Shown here piece after piece: positions 9,147 through 17,507 of a DNA stretch of 64,000 nucleotides (position 1 is the first letter of the stretch; every line of letters begins with the position of its first letter). This stretch comes from Clostridiales bacterium UBA7568. Lineage in GTDB: Bacteria; Bacillota; Clostridia; Oscillospirales; CAG-272. The position numbers and the translations under genes were made by a program. The notes under the pieces were generated by a model that saw only the letters and a program-made list of their open reading frames with translations, did not search any database and had not been told where the DNA came from. The stretch is taken from the NCBI GenBank assembly GCA_002479075.1, contig DLLG01000017.1, positions 1 through 64,000 of the forward strand, written 5' to 3'.

Positions 9147-9410
9147 TTATTTTTTTCTGAATAAACCGAAAAGTCCTGACTTTTCTGGCGCCTGCTCCGA
9201 TCTTATGCCTTTCAGATCGTAGCCTGTCTGCGCAATGACTTTTTTCAGCATTTCTTCATCGGGAACGGTCTCCGAGAGGATGACCGTCTCGCCCTTTGTA
9301 TGGGACGAAGAAACCTTTTTAACATTAAAATTCTGACGCAAGCAATCGTTTATGTGGCTTTCGCACATTCCGCACATCATTCCATCAATCTTAAGAGTTG
9401 TTTTAATCAT
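9147..9410 (-). CDS. Heavy-metal-associated (HMA) domain protein, CopZ/MerP-like
   Basis: An 87-residue soluble protein made of one HMA ferredoxin-like fold. The metal loop is GMMCGMCESH (residues 10-19), matching the GMxCxxC pattern that binds Cu+, Zn2+ or similar ions. A Lys/Arg-rich tail ends GLFGLFRKK. ATG at 9410 overlaps the stop of the preceding 41-residue ORF as ATGA, so translation is probably coupled. It is the last gene of an operon with an ABC exporter, and a metal-type palindrome lies upstream of that operon. The metal is not known. Confidence 0.85.
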   Translation of the reverse strand: MIKTTLKIDGMMCGMCESHINDCLRQNFNVKKVSSSHTKGETVILSETVPDEEMLKKVIAQTGYDLKGIRSEQAPEKSGLFGLFRKK

Positions 9411-9532
9411 TTTGTTTCTTCCTTTCCCGACGTACCGCGACCGAAGCCGACACGCCTCATATAATCCTTGATAGCGCAGACAGCTGCCGCAAACGCTGCA
9501 GCTCCCGCCGCCGAAATCAGTTCGCCACACAT
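9407..9532 (-). CDS. Small 41-residue protein coupled to the HMA gene
   Basis: ATG at 9532 follows AAAGGAGG at a good distance and opens a 41-codon frame whose TGA overlaps the ATG of the HMA gene (ATGA). The peptide begins MCGELISAAGAAAFAAAV, an Ala-rich likely membrane helix of about 18 residues with two cysteines, and ends in a basic segment (YMRRVGFGRG). No family was recognised. The strong ribosome site, position inside an operon and exact stop-start overlap support a real gene. It might be a small membrane partner of the exporter or the chaperone; that is inference. Confidence 0.65.
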   Translation of the reverse strand: MCGELISAAGAAAFAAAVCAIKDYMRRVGFGRGTSGKEETK

Positions 9533-9553
9533 AAGAAAGCCTCCTTTATCTTT

Positions 9554-11833
9554 TTATTCGGCGCCCTTGAGCGCCTCAACCATATCGATTTTCTTGTTCT
9601 TTTTCGCAACGGCAAAGCTAACCGCAAGCGACATACCGATCGTCAGAAGAATGGTTATCGCTATACTTGCAAAGCTGAGCGCCAGTTTCATTTCATATTC
9701 GCCTGCAAGCGCACGAAGCAGATAATCGAGCAGTCCGATTCCGCAAGGAATTCCGAGAGCGACCCCTATGACGCTCAGCCACAGGTTCTGGCTTATAAGA
9801 AGCCTGCCGATTTTCTTATCCTTAAAGCCAACAACCTTCAATGTCGCCATTTCTCTGTAACGCTCCGTATAGCTCATAACTCCGAGGTTATAAAGCACGA
9901 CGATACCGAGCGTAAGCGCTCCGGCAACAAGGATGAATATCATCATATCCATCATTTCCGTAAAGCTGTCAAACGAGTCCATTATGTCCTGCTTTGATTC
10001 CTTGCTCGCAATTGAAGCATCGGCTTTTATGTCTGCGCTTTCAGCGTTTGTATATACATATGATACGGAATAATCAACGCCCAGTTTCTCTGCATATTCG
10101 GGGGAAATTGCGATGTTCTTTGACGTGCTTCTCATAATCCCCGCAACGCGGATTTTATATTCTTTGTCCGTGCCGTAAGGGCTGACGGTTATCTCATCTC
10201 CCTCCCGAAGCCCGAACTCATCCGCTATTCTCACGCAGACAAAGGCTCCGTCGGACGGCAAATCCATAAAATCGTTGTTTTTATCGGGAAAACGGATCAT
10301 TCCGTTCTTTGTATTGTAAATATCGAGCGAGAACGCCTCATCGCCTATCTGAACTCCGACAGACGAGCTGTAATCTCCTTTATAGCGATCAATGACAGCC
10401 TGCGCCTGCTCCTTTGTCGCATCCTCGGAAATGTCAATTCTCGTTGCGTAATTTATTGCACCGTTATAATAAATATCTATAAACGAATCCATCGTGTCCC
10501 GCATACCGAGCGAGCCGATTATAAGCACCGTGCATCCGATAATTCCTATAAGGCTCATCGCCGTGCGCGATTTATGACGTATAACATCTCTCATATTCCA
10601 GCGTGTCCCGAAGGAACGGCGATGAAACCATTTTGTCTTTTCTATTGCCAACGGCTTCATCTTTTTCGGCGAATACGGGCGCAGCGCGTCGGCTGCCGTG
10701 CCGCGAAGCATCTTCTTTACGGAGAGATAGCCGATGAGCGTCAGCAAAAGGATTATGCCGGCAACCGTCACATAGCAGAACCAGGGGAAATACAGCTTCC
10801 ATTCCGGAAGATCCATATAAGTTCCCATCATTCCGTTTGGATTCATAATCGCCCAAGCGATTCCGTAACCGATCGCAACGCCTATCGCAGAACCGATAAT
10901 TCCGATGATGAGCGCATATGAGGTGTAATGGAAGAGGATTCTTCTGTCCTTGAAGCCGAGAGCTTTCAGCGTACCGATCTGCGTTTTTTCCTTTGCGGCG
11001 ATGCGGTGCATAGTCGTGACCATCGTGAGCACTGCTATTGCGAGGAATACAACGGGGAGTATCGATCCCATCGTCTGCCCTTCCTCCGTCTCGCCGGAGG
11101 CGCCGGCATATGACGCTGACTCATCCTTTGTGAGTATCATACTGAGATTTTCGAAAACGCCGTCAATCTTCTCCGTAAATTCCTTCTTATCCATATCGGA
11201 TATGACGTTTATCTGCGGATAAAAAGCGTTTCCGAGCGCCTTTTTATACATTGCGGGGGAGATATATGCAAAGCCGTACGTTGAAAAATCGGGCATAAGC
11301 TGTTTCTCTCCGCGGACGCATATCATATGCTCGCCGGATTTTATCAGTCCGCGGACGGTCCCCTTTATTTCAAGTCCCTTATAGACAAACGTAAGCGCGT
11401 CGCCTTCGGAAATTCCGTTTTCGGCGGCAAATCTGTCCGAAAGCCAGATACCGTCCTCGCTCGCTTTGTCATATTTTTCGCCGCTTACAAGATACATTCC
11501 CGAAACGGCTTCGTTTTCCGTGACAGTCAGGGCAAGGCTCGTCTTTTCGTATTCCTTGATACCGACCGCAACCGAAATATATCTCGACGCCGCCTCTATT
11601 CCGTCAACATTTTCAACCTTTTCGACGTCCTCTGCGGAAAATCCCCTTTCGGATACAATCCGATAGTCGGCATAGCCCGTAGCGTCGAAGAAGCTGTCCG
11701 TGTTTCCCTTTATGCTGACCCACTCCATATTGAAGCCGACAAAAATACCGACTCCGAGGGCGATCATTATTATCATTGAGATAAACTGGGCGCGATAAAG
11801 ACCCATCGTTCTCCAGAGTTTTCTGAAAAGCAC
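9554..11833 (-). CDS. ABC transporter permease with two FtsX/MacB-type domains
   Basis: A 759-residue membrane protein built as N-terminal helix, large extracellular domain, three helices with the first FtsX-like core (IGTLKALGFKDRRILFHY), a second extracellular domain, and a second core (MATLKVVGFKDKKIGRLL) before the last helices. This is the long single-chain permease type that works with a MacB/LolD-like ATPase and usually moves peptides, lipids or antimicrobials across or out of the membrane. The start is taken as GTG 11833, preceded by GAGGAGGG just after the stop of the ATPase gene; longer reading would overlap the ATPase by 100 bp. The cargo is unknown. Confidence 0.85.
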   Translation of the reverse strand: MLFRKLWRTMGLYRAQFISMIIMIALGVGIFVGFNMEWVSIKGNTDSFFDATGYADYRIVSERGFSAEDVEKVENVDGIEAASRYISVAVGIKEYEKTSLALTVTENEAVSGMYLVSGEKYDKASEDGIWLSDRFAAENGISEGDALTFVYKGLEIKGTVRGLIKSGEHMICVRGEKQLMPDFSTYGFAYISPAMYKKALGNAFYPQINVISDMDKKEFTEKIDGVFENLSMILTKDESASYAGASGETEEGQTMGSILPVVFLAIAVLTMVTTMHRIAAKEKTQIGTLKALGFKDRRILFHYTSYALIIGIIGSAIGVAIGYGIAWAIMNPNGMMGTYMDLPEWKLYFPWFCYVTVAGIILLLTLIGYLSVKKMLRGTAADALRPYSPKKMKPLAIEKTKWFHRRSFGTRWNMRDVIRHKSRTAMSLIGIIGCTVLIIGSLGMRDTMDSFIDIYYNGAINYATRIDISEDATKEQAQAVIDRYKGDYSSSVGVQIGDEAFSLDIYNTKNGMIRFPDKNNDFMDLPSDGAFVCVRIADEFGLREGDEITVSPYGTDKEYKIRVAGIMRSTSKNIAISPEYAEKLGVDYSVSYVYTNAESADIKADASIASKESKQDIMDSFDSFTEMMDMMIFILVAGALTLGIVVLYNLGVMSYTERYREMATLKVVGFKDKKIGRLLISQNLWLSVIGVALGIPCGIGLLDYLLRALAGEYEMKLALSFASIAITILLTIGMSLAVSFAVAKKNKKIDMVEALKGAE

Positions 11834-11846
11834 GGCAAAGCCCTCC

Positions 11847-12548
11847 TCACCAGTCGATATCGTCTGCCGAGGCGGGATTTTTCTGCTCCTCCTGAGAGAC
11901 GATCTTTCCGTTTTTGACCCTGATGACGGTGTCCGCCATTCTGGCAATGTTCTGGTTGTGAGTTACTATGACTATCGTCTTTCCGTAGCTTCTTGCCATT
12001 TTCAGGAGCAACTTGAGCACCATAACTCCCGTTTCGGAGTCAAGAGCGCCCGTCGGCTCGTCACAAAGGAGAATCTTCGGATTCTTCGCCAGCGCTCTGG
12101 CAATCGAAACTCGCTGCTGTTCGCCGCCGGAAAGCTCCGCCGGAAAATTGCGGAGATGATCCGAAAGCCCGACCTCTTCGAGCATTTTTGTTGCGGAAAG
12201 AGCGTCCTTCGAGATTTCCTTCACAAGCGAGACATTCTCGTGGACGGTGAGCGTCGGGACGAGGTTGTAAAACTGGAACACAAAACCGACTTTCTCCGCT
12301 CTGTACTCCGCAAGCTCGTCTCCGGAAAGAGTTGAAATATCCCTTCCCTGCACATAAATCTTTCCGCTCGTCGGGCTGTCGAGCCCGCCGAGGAGGTTCA
12401 GGAGTGTGCTCTTTCCCGCCCCGCTGGGTCCGAGAATAACAACAAACTTTCCCTCTTCAAGCGACATATTTACGCCGTCGAGGGCTTTCAGCTCGTGATC
12501 GCCGCTTTTGTAAACACGGCTGACATTTTTGAATTCAACTATCGCCAT
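11847..12548 (-). CDS. ABC transporter ATP-binding protein (MacB/LolD type)
   Basis: A 233-residue ATPase with Walker A GPSGAGKST (about 37-45), signature LSGGEQQR, Walker B ILLCDEPTGAL and the H-loop in VIVTHNQ. The ALDSETG segment and the short length are typical of the MacB/LolD/SalX subfamily. It powers the FtsX-type permease encoded 13 bp downstream. ATG 12548 starts the conserved MAIVEFKNV segment after an AGAGGT site. Confidence 0.93.
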   Translation of the reverse strand: MAIVEFKNVSRVYKSGDHELKALDGVNMSLEEGKFVVILGPSGAGKSTLLNLLGGLDSPTSGKIYVQGRDISTLSGDELAEYRAEKVGFVFQFYNLVPTLTVHENVSLVKEISKDALSATKMLEEVGLSDHLRNFPAELSGGEQQRVSIARALAKNPKILLCDEPTGALDSETGVMVLKLLLKMARSYGKTIVIVTHNQNIARMADTVIRVKNGKIVSQEEQKNPASADDIDW

Positions 12549-12607
12549 TAAAAATACCTCTGTAGTTCTTTCTTCCGGCACTGCGATAACCGTGTCGGGC
12601 TCCGTCG

Positions 12608-12633
12608 GGCAAGTTAGCAGAAGCTAACTTGCC
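12608..12633. promoter_or_regulatory. Perfect palindrome with GTTAGC core upstream of the ABC/HMA operon
   Basis: Arms GGCAAGTTAGC and GCTAACTTGCC (11 bp each) with a four-base centre. The GTTAGC/GCTAAC core also occurs at 15470-15485 and over the feoA promoter. No T run follows on either strand, so an operator for a metal-sensing (DtxR/MntR-like) repressor is more likely than a terminator. Confidence 0.6.
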
Positions 12634-12645
12634 GGGAAATTTCAA

Positions 12646-12671
12646 GGGAGACGGGCGTTTGCCTGCCTCCC
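12646..12671 (-). terminator. Probable terminator of the feo operon
   Basis: GGGAGGCAGGC and GCCCGTCTCCC form a ten-of-eleven-pair stem with an AAAC loop, followed on the minus strand by TTGAAATTT. It starts 7 bp after the stop of the FeoB-associated gene. Confidence 0.55.
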
Positions 12672-12678
12672 GCAGAAA

Positions 12679-12864
12679 TCATTTGTCTTTTTTGACGTTG
12701 TTGTGGCAGGAGCCTGCCATAGCGCAATGGGCACAGTTACATCCACAGGACGATTTGCCCTTTTTCTTATCCTTGACAAGTCCGATTATTATCGCCGCAA
12801 CTATAAGCAAAAGTACGGCACATATAATTATCGTTCCGATATTAGCAGATATCCACGCAAACAT
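12679..12864 (-). CDS. FeoB-associated Cys-rich membrane protein
   Basis: A 61-residue protein: one membrane helix (about residues 6-29), a lysine-rich turn, then a cysteine cluster CGCNCAHCAMAGSC. This matches the FeoB-associated Cys-rich family, small proteins often found directly after feoB in Firmicutes and thought to assist Fe2+ uptake. ATG 12864 follows AAAGGAG. The gene is 29 bp downstream of feoB. Confidence 0.88.
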   Translation of the reverse strand: MFAWISANIGTIIICAVLLLIVAAIIIGLVKDKKKGKSSCGCNCAHCAMAGSCHNNVKKDK

Positions 12865-12893
12865 AAAACACAGCTCCTTTCACATAATTGTTT

Positions 12894-15443
12894 TTATTTT
12901 GCAGAAACCTTAACCTTTTCTGTGAGCTTTGTAGCTTCCTTGTAAGGACGGACAAGCATATAAACAATGAGTCCGAGCAATGCAAATGCTGCAACAAGGC
13001 CTACGATGTTGACAACTGTCGTGCCGACTTCGCCGGAAACAACGAGGTTGCCTGTGATAAGGTTACCGAACTGGTTGATCATAAGTGCGATAGCATAAGC
13101 AAATCCGCACTGGTATCCGATTGCAAACCAAGTCCATTTTGCGCTGTTCATTTCACGCTTGATTGCGCCGATAGCTGCAAAGCAGGGAGCGCAAAGAAGG
13201 TTGAATACGAGGAAGGAATAGCCTGTGATACCGGAGAATGTCTTCGCGAGCGTAGTCCAAACGGGGCCTTCGGCACCGTAAAGAATACCCATTGTACCAA
13301 CGATGTTTTCCTTAGCAACAAGACCTGTGATGGATGCAACGGTTGCTTGCCAGGTTCCCCAGCCGAGAGGCTTGAAGATCCAACAGATAGCTCCGCCAAC
13401 AGCAGCAAGGATTGATTTGTCAAGTTCATCCTCAGCGAGCATACGGAATGTTCCCTCAACAACACCGAAGTAAGATGTGAACCATACAAAGATCGTTGAA
13501 AGAAGGATGACCGTTCCCGCCTTCTTTATGAACGACCAGCCGCGTTCCCACATTGAACGGAGAACGTTGCCGACTGTCGGAAGGTGGTATGCGGGAAGCT
13601 CCATAACGAACGGAGCGGGGTCGCCTGCAAACATCTTTGTCTTCTTGAGCATAATACCGGAAACGATTATTGCAGCCATACCGATGAAGTATGCGCTTGT
13701 TGCAACGAGAGCAGAACCGCCGAAGAGCGCGCCTGCAATCATTCCGATGAACGGAACCTTTGCTCCGCAGGGGATGAAGGTTGTCGTCATTATTGTCATA
13801 CGGCGGTCACGTTCGTTTTCGATTGTACGCGATGCCATAATTCCGGGGATACCGCAACCCGTACCGATGAGCATCGGGATGAAGGATTTACCGGAAAGTC
13901 CGAATTTACGGAAGATACGGTCAAGCACGAATGCGATACGTGCCATATAACCGCACGCTTCAAGGAATGCAAGAAGCAGGAAGAGGACGAGCATCTGAGG
14001 AACAAATCCGAGAACCGCGCCGACGCCGGCAACGATACCGTCGAGAATAAGTCCGGAGAGCCATTCGGGAGCGTTTGCAGCCTCAAGTCCGTCTCCTATG
14101 AGAACGGGAACACCGGGAACCCATACGCCGAAGTCAGCGGGATCGGGTTCTGCGAATTCCGTATTTTCACCCGAGAAATACTCAACGGCTTCAAGGTAAG
14201 TCATACCGATTGTGCCGGCTTCTTCAGCCTTCGTGAGATTTTCGGGGATCTTGTCGTAGTAAACTGTCATTTCCGTCTGTTCGAGAGTTTCCTCATCTTC
14301 AACGATAACAGTTCCTTTGTTTTCGCCCTCTGCGGGTTTGAAGTTCTTGAGAGCTTCAAGAACAGCCGCAGCGTCAAAGTCTTCAGCTTCGGTATCAACT
14401 TCGACAAACGCGTTTATCGCGTTCATAGCATCCGAGTATGTGTCTGACGCTTCGCCGTAAGCCTTCGAGCCTATGCCGAGAAGGTGCCAGCCGTCGCCGA
14501 ACACACCGTCGTTCATCCAGTCGGTTGCAAAAGCACCGACGGTAACCATCGAAAGATAGTAAACGATGAACATAATTGCCGCGAAGATCGGAAGTCCGAG
14601 CCAACGGTTTGTGACAACCTTGTCTATCTTGTCGGAGGTTGTGAGCTGACCGGCTTTCTTTTTCTTATAGCACGATTTGATTATCGAGCCTATGTAAATA
14701 TATCTTTCGTTTGTGATGATCGATTCAGCGTCATCATCCATCTCCTTTTCCGCAGCGGCTATATCGCTTTCGATATGAGCCATTGTCTCGGGAGCGATAT
14801 TGAGAGTCGAAAGAACCTTGTCATCTCTCTCAAATATCTTTATCGCATACCATCTCTGCTGTTCTTCCGGAAGGTTATGAACAGCAGCCTCTTCGATATG
14901 AGCGATGGCGTGCTCAACACAGCCGGAGAAGGTGTGCATAGGAACGGTCTTTCCGTTGTTTGCCGCATCGATTGCCGCTTCAGCCGCTTCCATAATGCCC
15001 GTGCCCTTCAGAGCGGAGATCTCAACGATCTTGCATCCGAGCTGACGTGAAAGCTCTGCGGTGTTGATCTTGTCGCCGTTCTTTTTGACAACGTCCATCA
15101 TATTTATGGCAATGACGACGGGTATTCCAAGCTCTGTGAGCTGTGTTGTAAGGTAAAGGTTTCTTTCAAGGTTTGTACCGTCGACGATGTTGAGAATCGC
15201 GTCGGGACGCTCGCCTATCAGATAGTTTCTCGCAACAACCTCTTCAAGGGTGTAAGGAGAAAGCGAATAAATACCGGGAAGGTCCGTGACGATAACGCCG
15301 TCGTGCTTTTTCAGCTTACCTTCCTTTTTCTCGACCGTAACACCAGGCCAGTTACCGACGAACTGGTTGGAACCGGTGAGAGCGTTGAAAAGCGTTGTTT
15401 TACCGCTGTTCGGGTTGCCCGCAAGGGCAATTCTTAAACTCAT
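12894..15443 (-). CDS. feoB: Ferrous iron transporter FeoB
   Basis: An 849-residue inner-membrane Fe2+ transporter. The N-terminal G domain shows GNPNSGKT (G1, residues 9-16), DLPG (G3), NMMD (G4) and a SALKG G5-like motif, followed by the helical GDI-like domain. The membrane part has two Gate domains; CGAKVPF and CAPCFAAIGA carry the conserved cysteines thought to line the iron path. An acidic soluble insert of about 150 residues (roughly 315-465) lies after the first membrane segment, longer than in E. coli FeoB. It is third in feoA-feoA-feoB, and a GTTAGC palindrome lies immediately upstream. Confidence 0.97.
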   Translation of the reverse strand: MSLRIALAGNPNSGKTTLFNALTGSNQFVGNWPGVTVEKKEGKLKKHDGVIVTDLPGIYSLSPYTLEEVVARNYLIGERPDAILNIVDGTNLERNLYLTTQLTELGIPVVIAINMMDVVKKNGDKINTAELSRQLGCKIVEISALKGTGIMEAAEAAIDAANNGKTVPMHTFSGCVEHAIAHIEEAAVHNLPEEQQRWYAIKIFERDDKVLSTLNIAPETMAHIESDIAAAEKEMDDDAESIITNERYIYIGSIIKSCYKKKKAGQLTTSDKIDKVVTNRWLGLPIFAAIMFIVYYLSMVTVGAFATDWMNDGVFGDGWHLLGIGSKAYGEASDTYSDAMNAINAFVEVDTEAEDFDAAAVLEALKNFKPAEGENKGTVIVEDEETLEQTEMTVYYDKIPENLTKAEEAGTIGMTYLEAVEYFSGENTEFAEPDPADFGVWVPGVPVLIGDGLEAANAPEWLSGLILDGIVAGVGAVLGFVPQMLVLFLLLAFLEACGYMARIAFVLDRIFRKFGLSGKSFIPMLIGTGCGIPGIMASRTIENERDRRMTIMTTTFIPCGAKVPFIGMIAGALFGGSALVATSAYFIGMAAIIVSGIMLKKTKMFAGDPAPFVMELPAYHLPTVGNVLRSMWERGWSFIKKAGTVILLSTIFVWFTSYFGVVEGTFRMLAEDELDKSILAAVGGAICWIFKPLGWGTWQATVASITGLVAKENIVGTMGILYGAEGPVWTTLAKTFSGITGYSFLVFNLLCAPCFAAIGAIKREMNSAKWTWFAIGYQCGFAYAIALMINQFGNLITGNLVVSGEVGTTVVNIVGLVAAFALLGLIVYMLVRPYKEATKLTEKVKVSAK

Positions 15444-15469
15444 AATCCCAAAAATCCTCTCTTTCTTTC

Positions 15470-15485
15470 GTTAGCTTGAGCTAAC
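15470..15485. promoter_or_regulatory. GTTAGCT-N2-AGCTAAC palindrome upstream of feoB
   Basis: A perfect 16-bp palindrome inside the feo operon between the second feoA and feoB. It shares the GTTAGC core with the sites at 12608 and 16049. It could be an internal operator. Confidence 0.6.
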
Positions 15486-15527
15486 ATAAAGTCTTGAAAA
15501 ACGGGGATTCACTCCCCTCAAAAAGGT

Positions 15528-15749
15528 TTATTCAACCTCGATCATTTCCGCGTCGGCTTTTCTCAGGGAAAGCTCATAATCACGCACTTTGACCTCAACC
15601 GGATCGCCGAGAGGTGCAACCTTGCGAACATAAATCTCGACACCCTTCGTAATTCCCATATCCATTATGCGGCGTTTGATGGCGCCTTCACCGTGGAGCT
15701 TGACAACCTTGACGGTATCTCCGATCTTTGCATCTCGCAGAGTTTTCAT
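15528..15749 (-). CDS. feoA: FeoA family protein (second copy)
   Basis: A 73-residue SH3-like FeoA protein. IGDTVKVVKLHGEGAIKRRIMDMG is the family core (VKLHGEGAIKRRIMDMG shown in part), with the later GDPVEVKVRDYELSLRKADA strand region. FeoA proteins bind FeoB and help Fe2+ uptake. ATG 15749 follows AGGAGGAT. It lies between another feoA and feoB on one strand. Confidence 0.93.
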   Translation of the reverse strand: MKTLRDAKIGDTVKVVKLHGEGAIKRRIMDMGITKGVEIYVRKVAPLGDPVEVKVRDYELSLRKADAEMIEVE

Positions 15750-15822
15750 AAGCCCGTATCCTCCTTCGTTTCAGATTTACTGATTTTGTTTCCTTAAATA
15801 TGTATAGACGCTGTCTGCGCCG

Positions 15823-16035
15823 TTATACCATAATCTTTCTCGCCATCTCTTCGCTTATGGCAACACGCGCCTCTTTTACGTTGACGATGACGTTCCCTCC
15901 GAGAGAAGTAACAACGGTCACATTCCCTCCGACAACAAATCCGAGGTTTTCCAGATGTTTTTTTACCTCCGGGCTTCCTCCGATTCTCTTAACCGTATTC
16001 TCTTCGCCTATATCGGCAAGTGATAATGGCATCAT
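15823..16035 (-). CDS. feoA: FeoA family protein (first copy)
   Basis: A 70-residue FeoA-type SH3-like protein, with the core KRIGGSPEVKKHLENLGFVVG and a strand region ending ARVAISEEMARKI. It is the promoter-proximal gene of the feo operon and is clearly diverged from the second copy, so the two probably do different jobs with FeoB. The start is one of two adjacent ATG codons (16035 or 16032) behind GGAGG; the first is used. Confidence 0.9.
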   Translation of the reverse strand: MMPLSLADIGEENTVKRIGGSPEVKKHLENLGFVVGGNVTVVTSLGGNVIVNVKEARVAISEEMARKIMV

Positions 16036-16048
16036 AATAACCTCCTTT

Positions 16049-16097
16049 GGTTACCCTTTGCTAACTACGTTCTCATTATAGTTAGCAGAGGGCAACT
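16049..16097. promoter_or_regulatory. Interrupted inverted repeat over the feo promoter
   Basis: Left arm GGTTACCCTTTGCTAACT and right arm AGTTAGCAGAGGGCAACT are near-perfect complements about 13 bp apart and flank the -10 box. Each contains the GTTAGC core. A repressor bound here would block the promoter, as expected for iron-responsive DtxR-family control. Confidence 0.65.
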
Positions 16098-16103
16098 TGT
16101 CAA
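16075..16103 (-). promoter_or_regulatory. Promoter of the feo operon
   Basis: Perfect TTGACA (16098-16103), 17-bp spacer and TATAAT (16075-16080) on the minus strand. The spacer is largely the right arm of the inverted repeat. Confidence 0.88.
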
Positions 16104-16216
16104 GAGGTTTTTGAAAAATTTTTTTGATAATATTAAGGAAGATAATCCGGCGGCTCGCCATTATCGATATTCGCAAAATACCTCCCGATATGACATATTT
16201 CCTTCAACCGGAAATT

Positions 16217-16825
16217 TCACAATGCTTTTTCGTTCCTTTCTATCCAGTCGTCCAGAAAACGCATTTGCTCCTCTGTATGAAACCAATGCTCGCCTCCGGG
16301 CATAACCGTCAGCGCCGCGCCGAAGCGCTTGGCGAAAGCCGATACGGTTTCAAAAGAAGTCAGCTCATCCTTCTCCCCGAACAAAATACAGCCCGGTATA
16401 CGCAGGATAAGCGGATGCTCGCGAACGTAGCAAAGATATTTCAGCGAGAGCGTCTCTCCGAAGTCCGTCTTTATTTCCTTTCTCTCCCGTAGCTCCTCCT
16501 CTGTCACGCCCGACCAAGCCATCATATTCAGTATCAGCTTTTCCATATCAACGACGGGCGATATAAAATATGCCTTGTCTGCAAGTGAGCCGTCAAGCGA
16601 TGAAATCGCAAAAAATGCGCCGATGCTGTTTGCAATCAGGGTCAGGCTGTCGCATCGCCTGCGCACATCCGCAAAGAATGTCCGAAATTCTCCTTCGGCG
16701 TCCCACGGCGTCTGCGACCGATAGTCAAAACCGATAACCTCGCTCTCCGGAAAGAGCTTTTTATAATGCCCGGCTTCTTCTGCGGAGCCGCCCTTCCCGT
16801 GAACATATACAACAATATTCTTCAT
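16217..16825 (-). CDS. Small alpha/beta hydrolase
   Basis: A 202-residue hydrolase-fold protein. HGKGGS near residue 10 can form the oxyanion region; the nucleophile elbow is ANSIGA (S at about 67); late histidine in PGGEHWF is a good catalytic His and an aspartate in the preceding strand would complete the triad. It has no signal peptide. It follows the CAT-like gene by 31 bp and ends the TetR-led operon. The substrate is unknown; an esterase or peptidase acting on small molecules would fit the neighbourhood. Confidence 0.72.
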   Translation of the reverse strand: MKNIVVYVHGKGGSAEEAGHYKKLFPESEVIGFDYRSQTPWDAEGEFRTFFADVRRRCDSLTLIANSIGAFFAISSLDGSLADKAYFISPVVDMEKLILNMMAWSGVTEEELRERKEIKTDFGETLSLKYLCYVREHPLILRIPGCILFGEKDELTSFETVSAFAKRFGAALTVMPGGEHWFHTEEQMRFLDDWIERNEKAL

Positions 16826-16856
16826 ATTAAAAAGTCCTCTTTTCTGCCGCCGGCGA

Positions 16857-17507
16857 TCATATTCCTCTCCGTTTTCGGATCTGTTTATTTATCTCTTTGA
16901 TATTCTCCTGCAACAGTCGCAAAAACAGTCCGGCGTGTGCGCCATCCATCTGGGTATGATGAAACTGAAATGAAAGCTTGAGCGTCGTCTTAAAAAATCC
17001 TTTATGATATTTGCCCCAGATGATAAACGGGTTATTGAAAATGCCGCTGTTCATACCGACGGCGCCGTCAATCTCGGTATCGATTATTGCCGATGTGCCG
17101 ATGACCATACTGTCGGCAATATCGTGATTTTCACAGTTCTCCGCCACCTGCCGGGTAAGGCGGAGATAGTCTGCGTCAAACTGCTCAAGACTGCCCGAAA
17201 ACGGTATGTCGCAGGAGGAAACCTCCCCTTTTTTGTTCTTTACAATGGTGTTTACGGCGATGCCGTCATATTCCCAAAGCTCCCGCCCGACGGGGAGCAT
17301 ATAAAATTCCTTTATTCCGCTCGCCGCTTTCCCAATGCAATAATCCATCAGCATATTGAATTTCAACCCGCGCTTCCGGCTTAACCTGACGAGAGGCGTA
17401 ACGTCAAACGTTTTAAAAAAGGTCACCATAGGATTCGGCGCGTTCATCCAAAGCTCATAAGCCTCGGCGCGAGCGGTTGTTTTGGGGTCGATGACGGTCG
17501 GTTTCAT
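16857..17507 (-). CDS. CAT-like (CatA fold) acetyltransferase
   Basis: A 216-residue protein of the chloramphenicol acetyltransferase fold. The catalytic signature FHHTQMDGAHAG (second His as base, Asp for structure) is in place near the C terminus, and the SCDIPFSGSLEQFD and NPFIIWGKY stretches match CAT-like proteins. Such enzymes are trimers that move acetyl from acetyl-CoA to a hydroxyl of an antibiotic or other small molecule. ATG 17507 overlaps the stop of the Vat-like gene as ATGA, behind GGAG. Whether it confers chloramphenicol resistance cannot be told; many CAT-like proteins do not. Confidence 0.82.
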   Translation of the reverse strand: MKPTVIDPKTTARAEAYELWMNAPNPMVTFFKTFDVTPLVRLSRKRGLKFNMLMDYCIGKAASGIKEFYMLPVGRELWEYDGIAVNTIVKNKKGEVSSCDIPFSGSLEQFDADYLRLTRQVAENCENHDIADSMVIGTSAIIDTEIDGAVGMNSGIFNNPFIIWGKYHKGFFKTTLKLSFQFHHTQMDGAHAGLFLRLLQENIKEINKQIRKRRGI

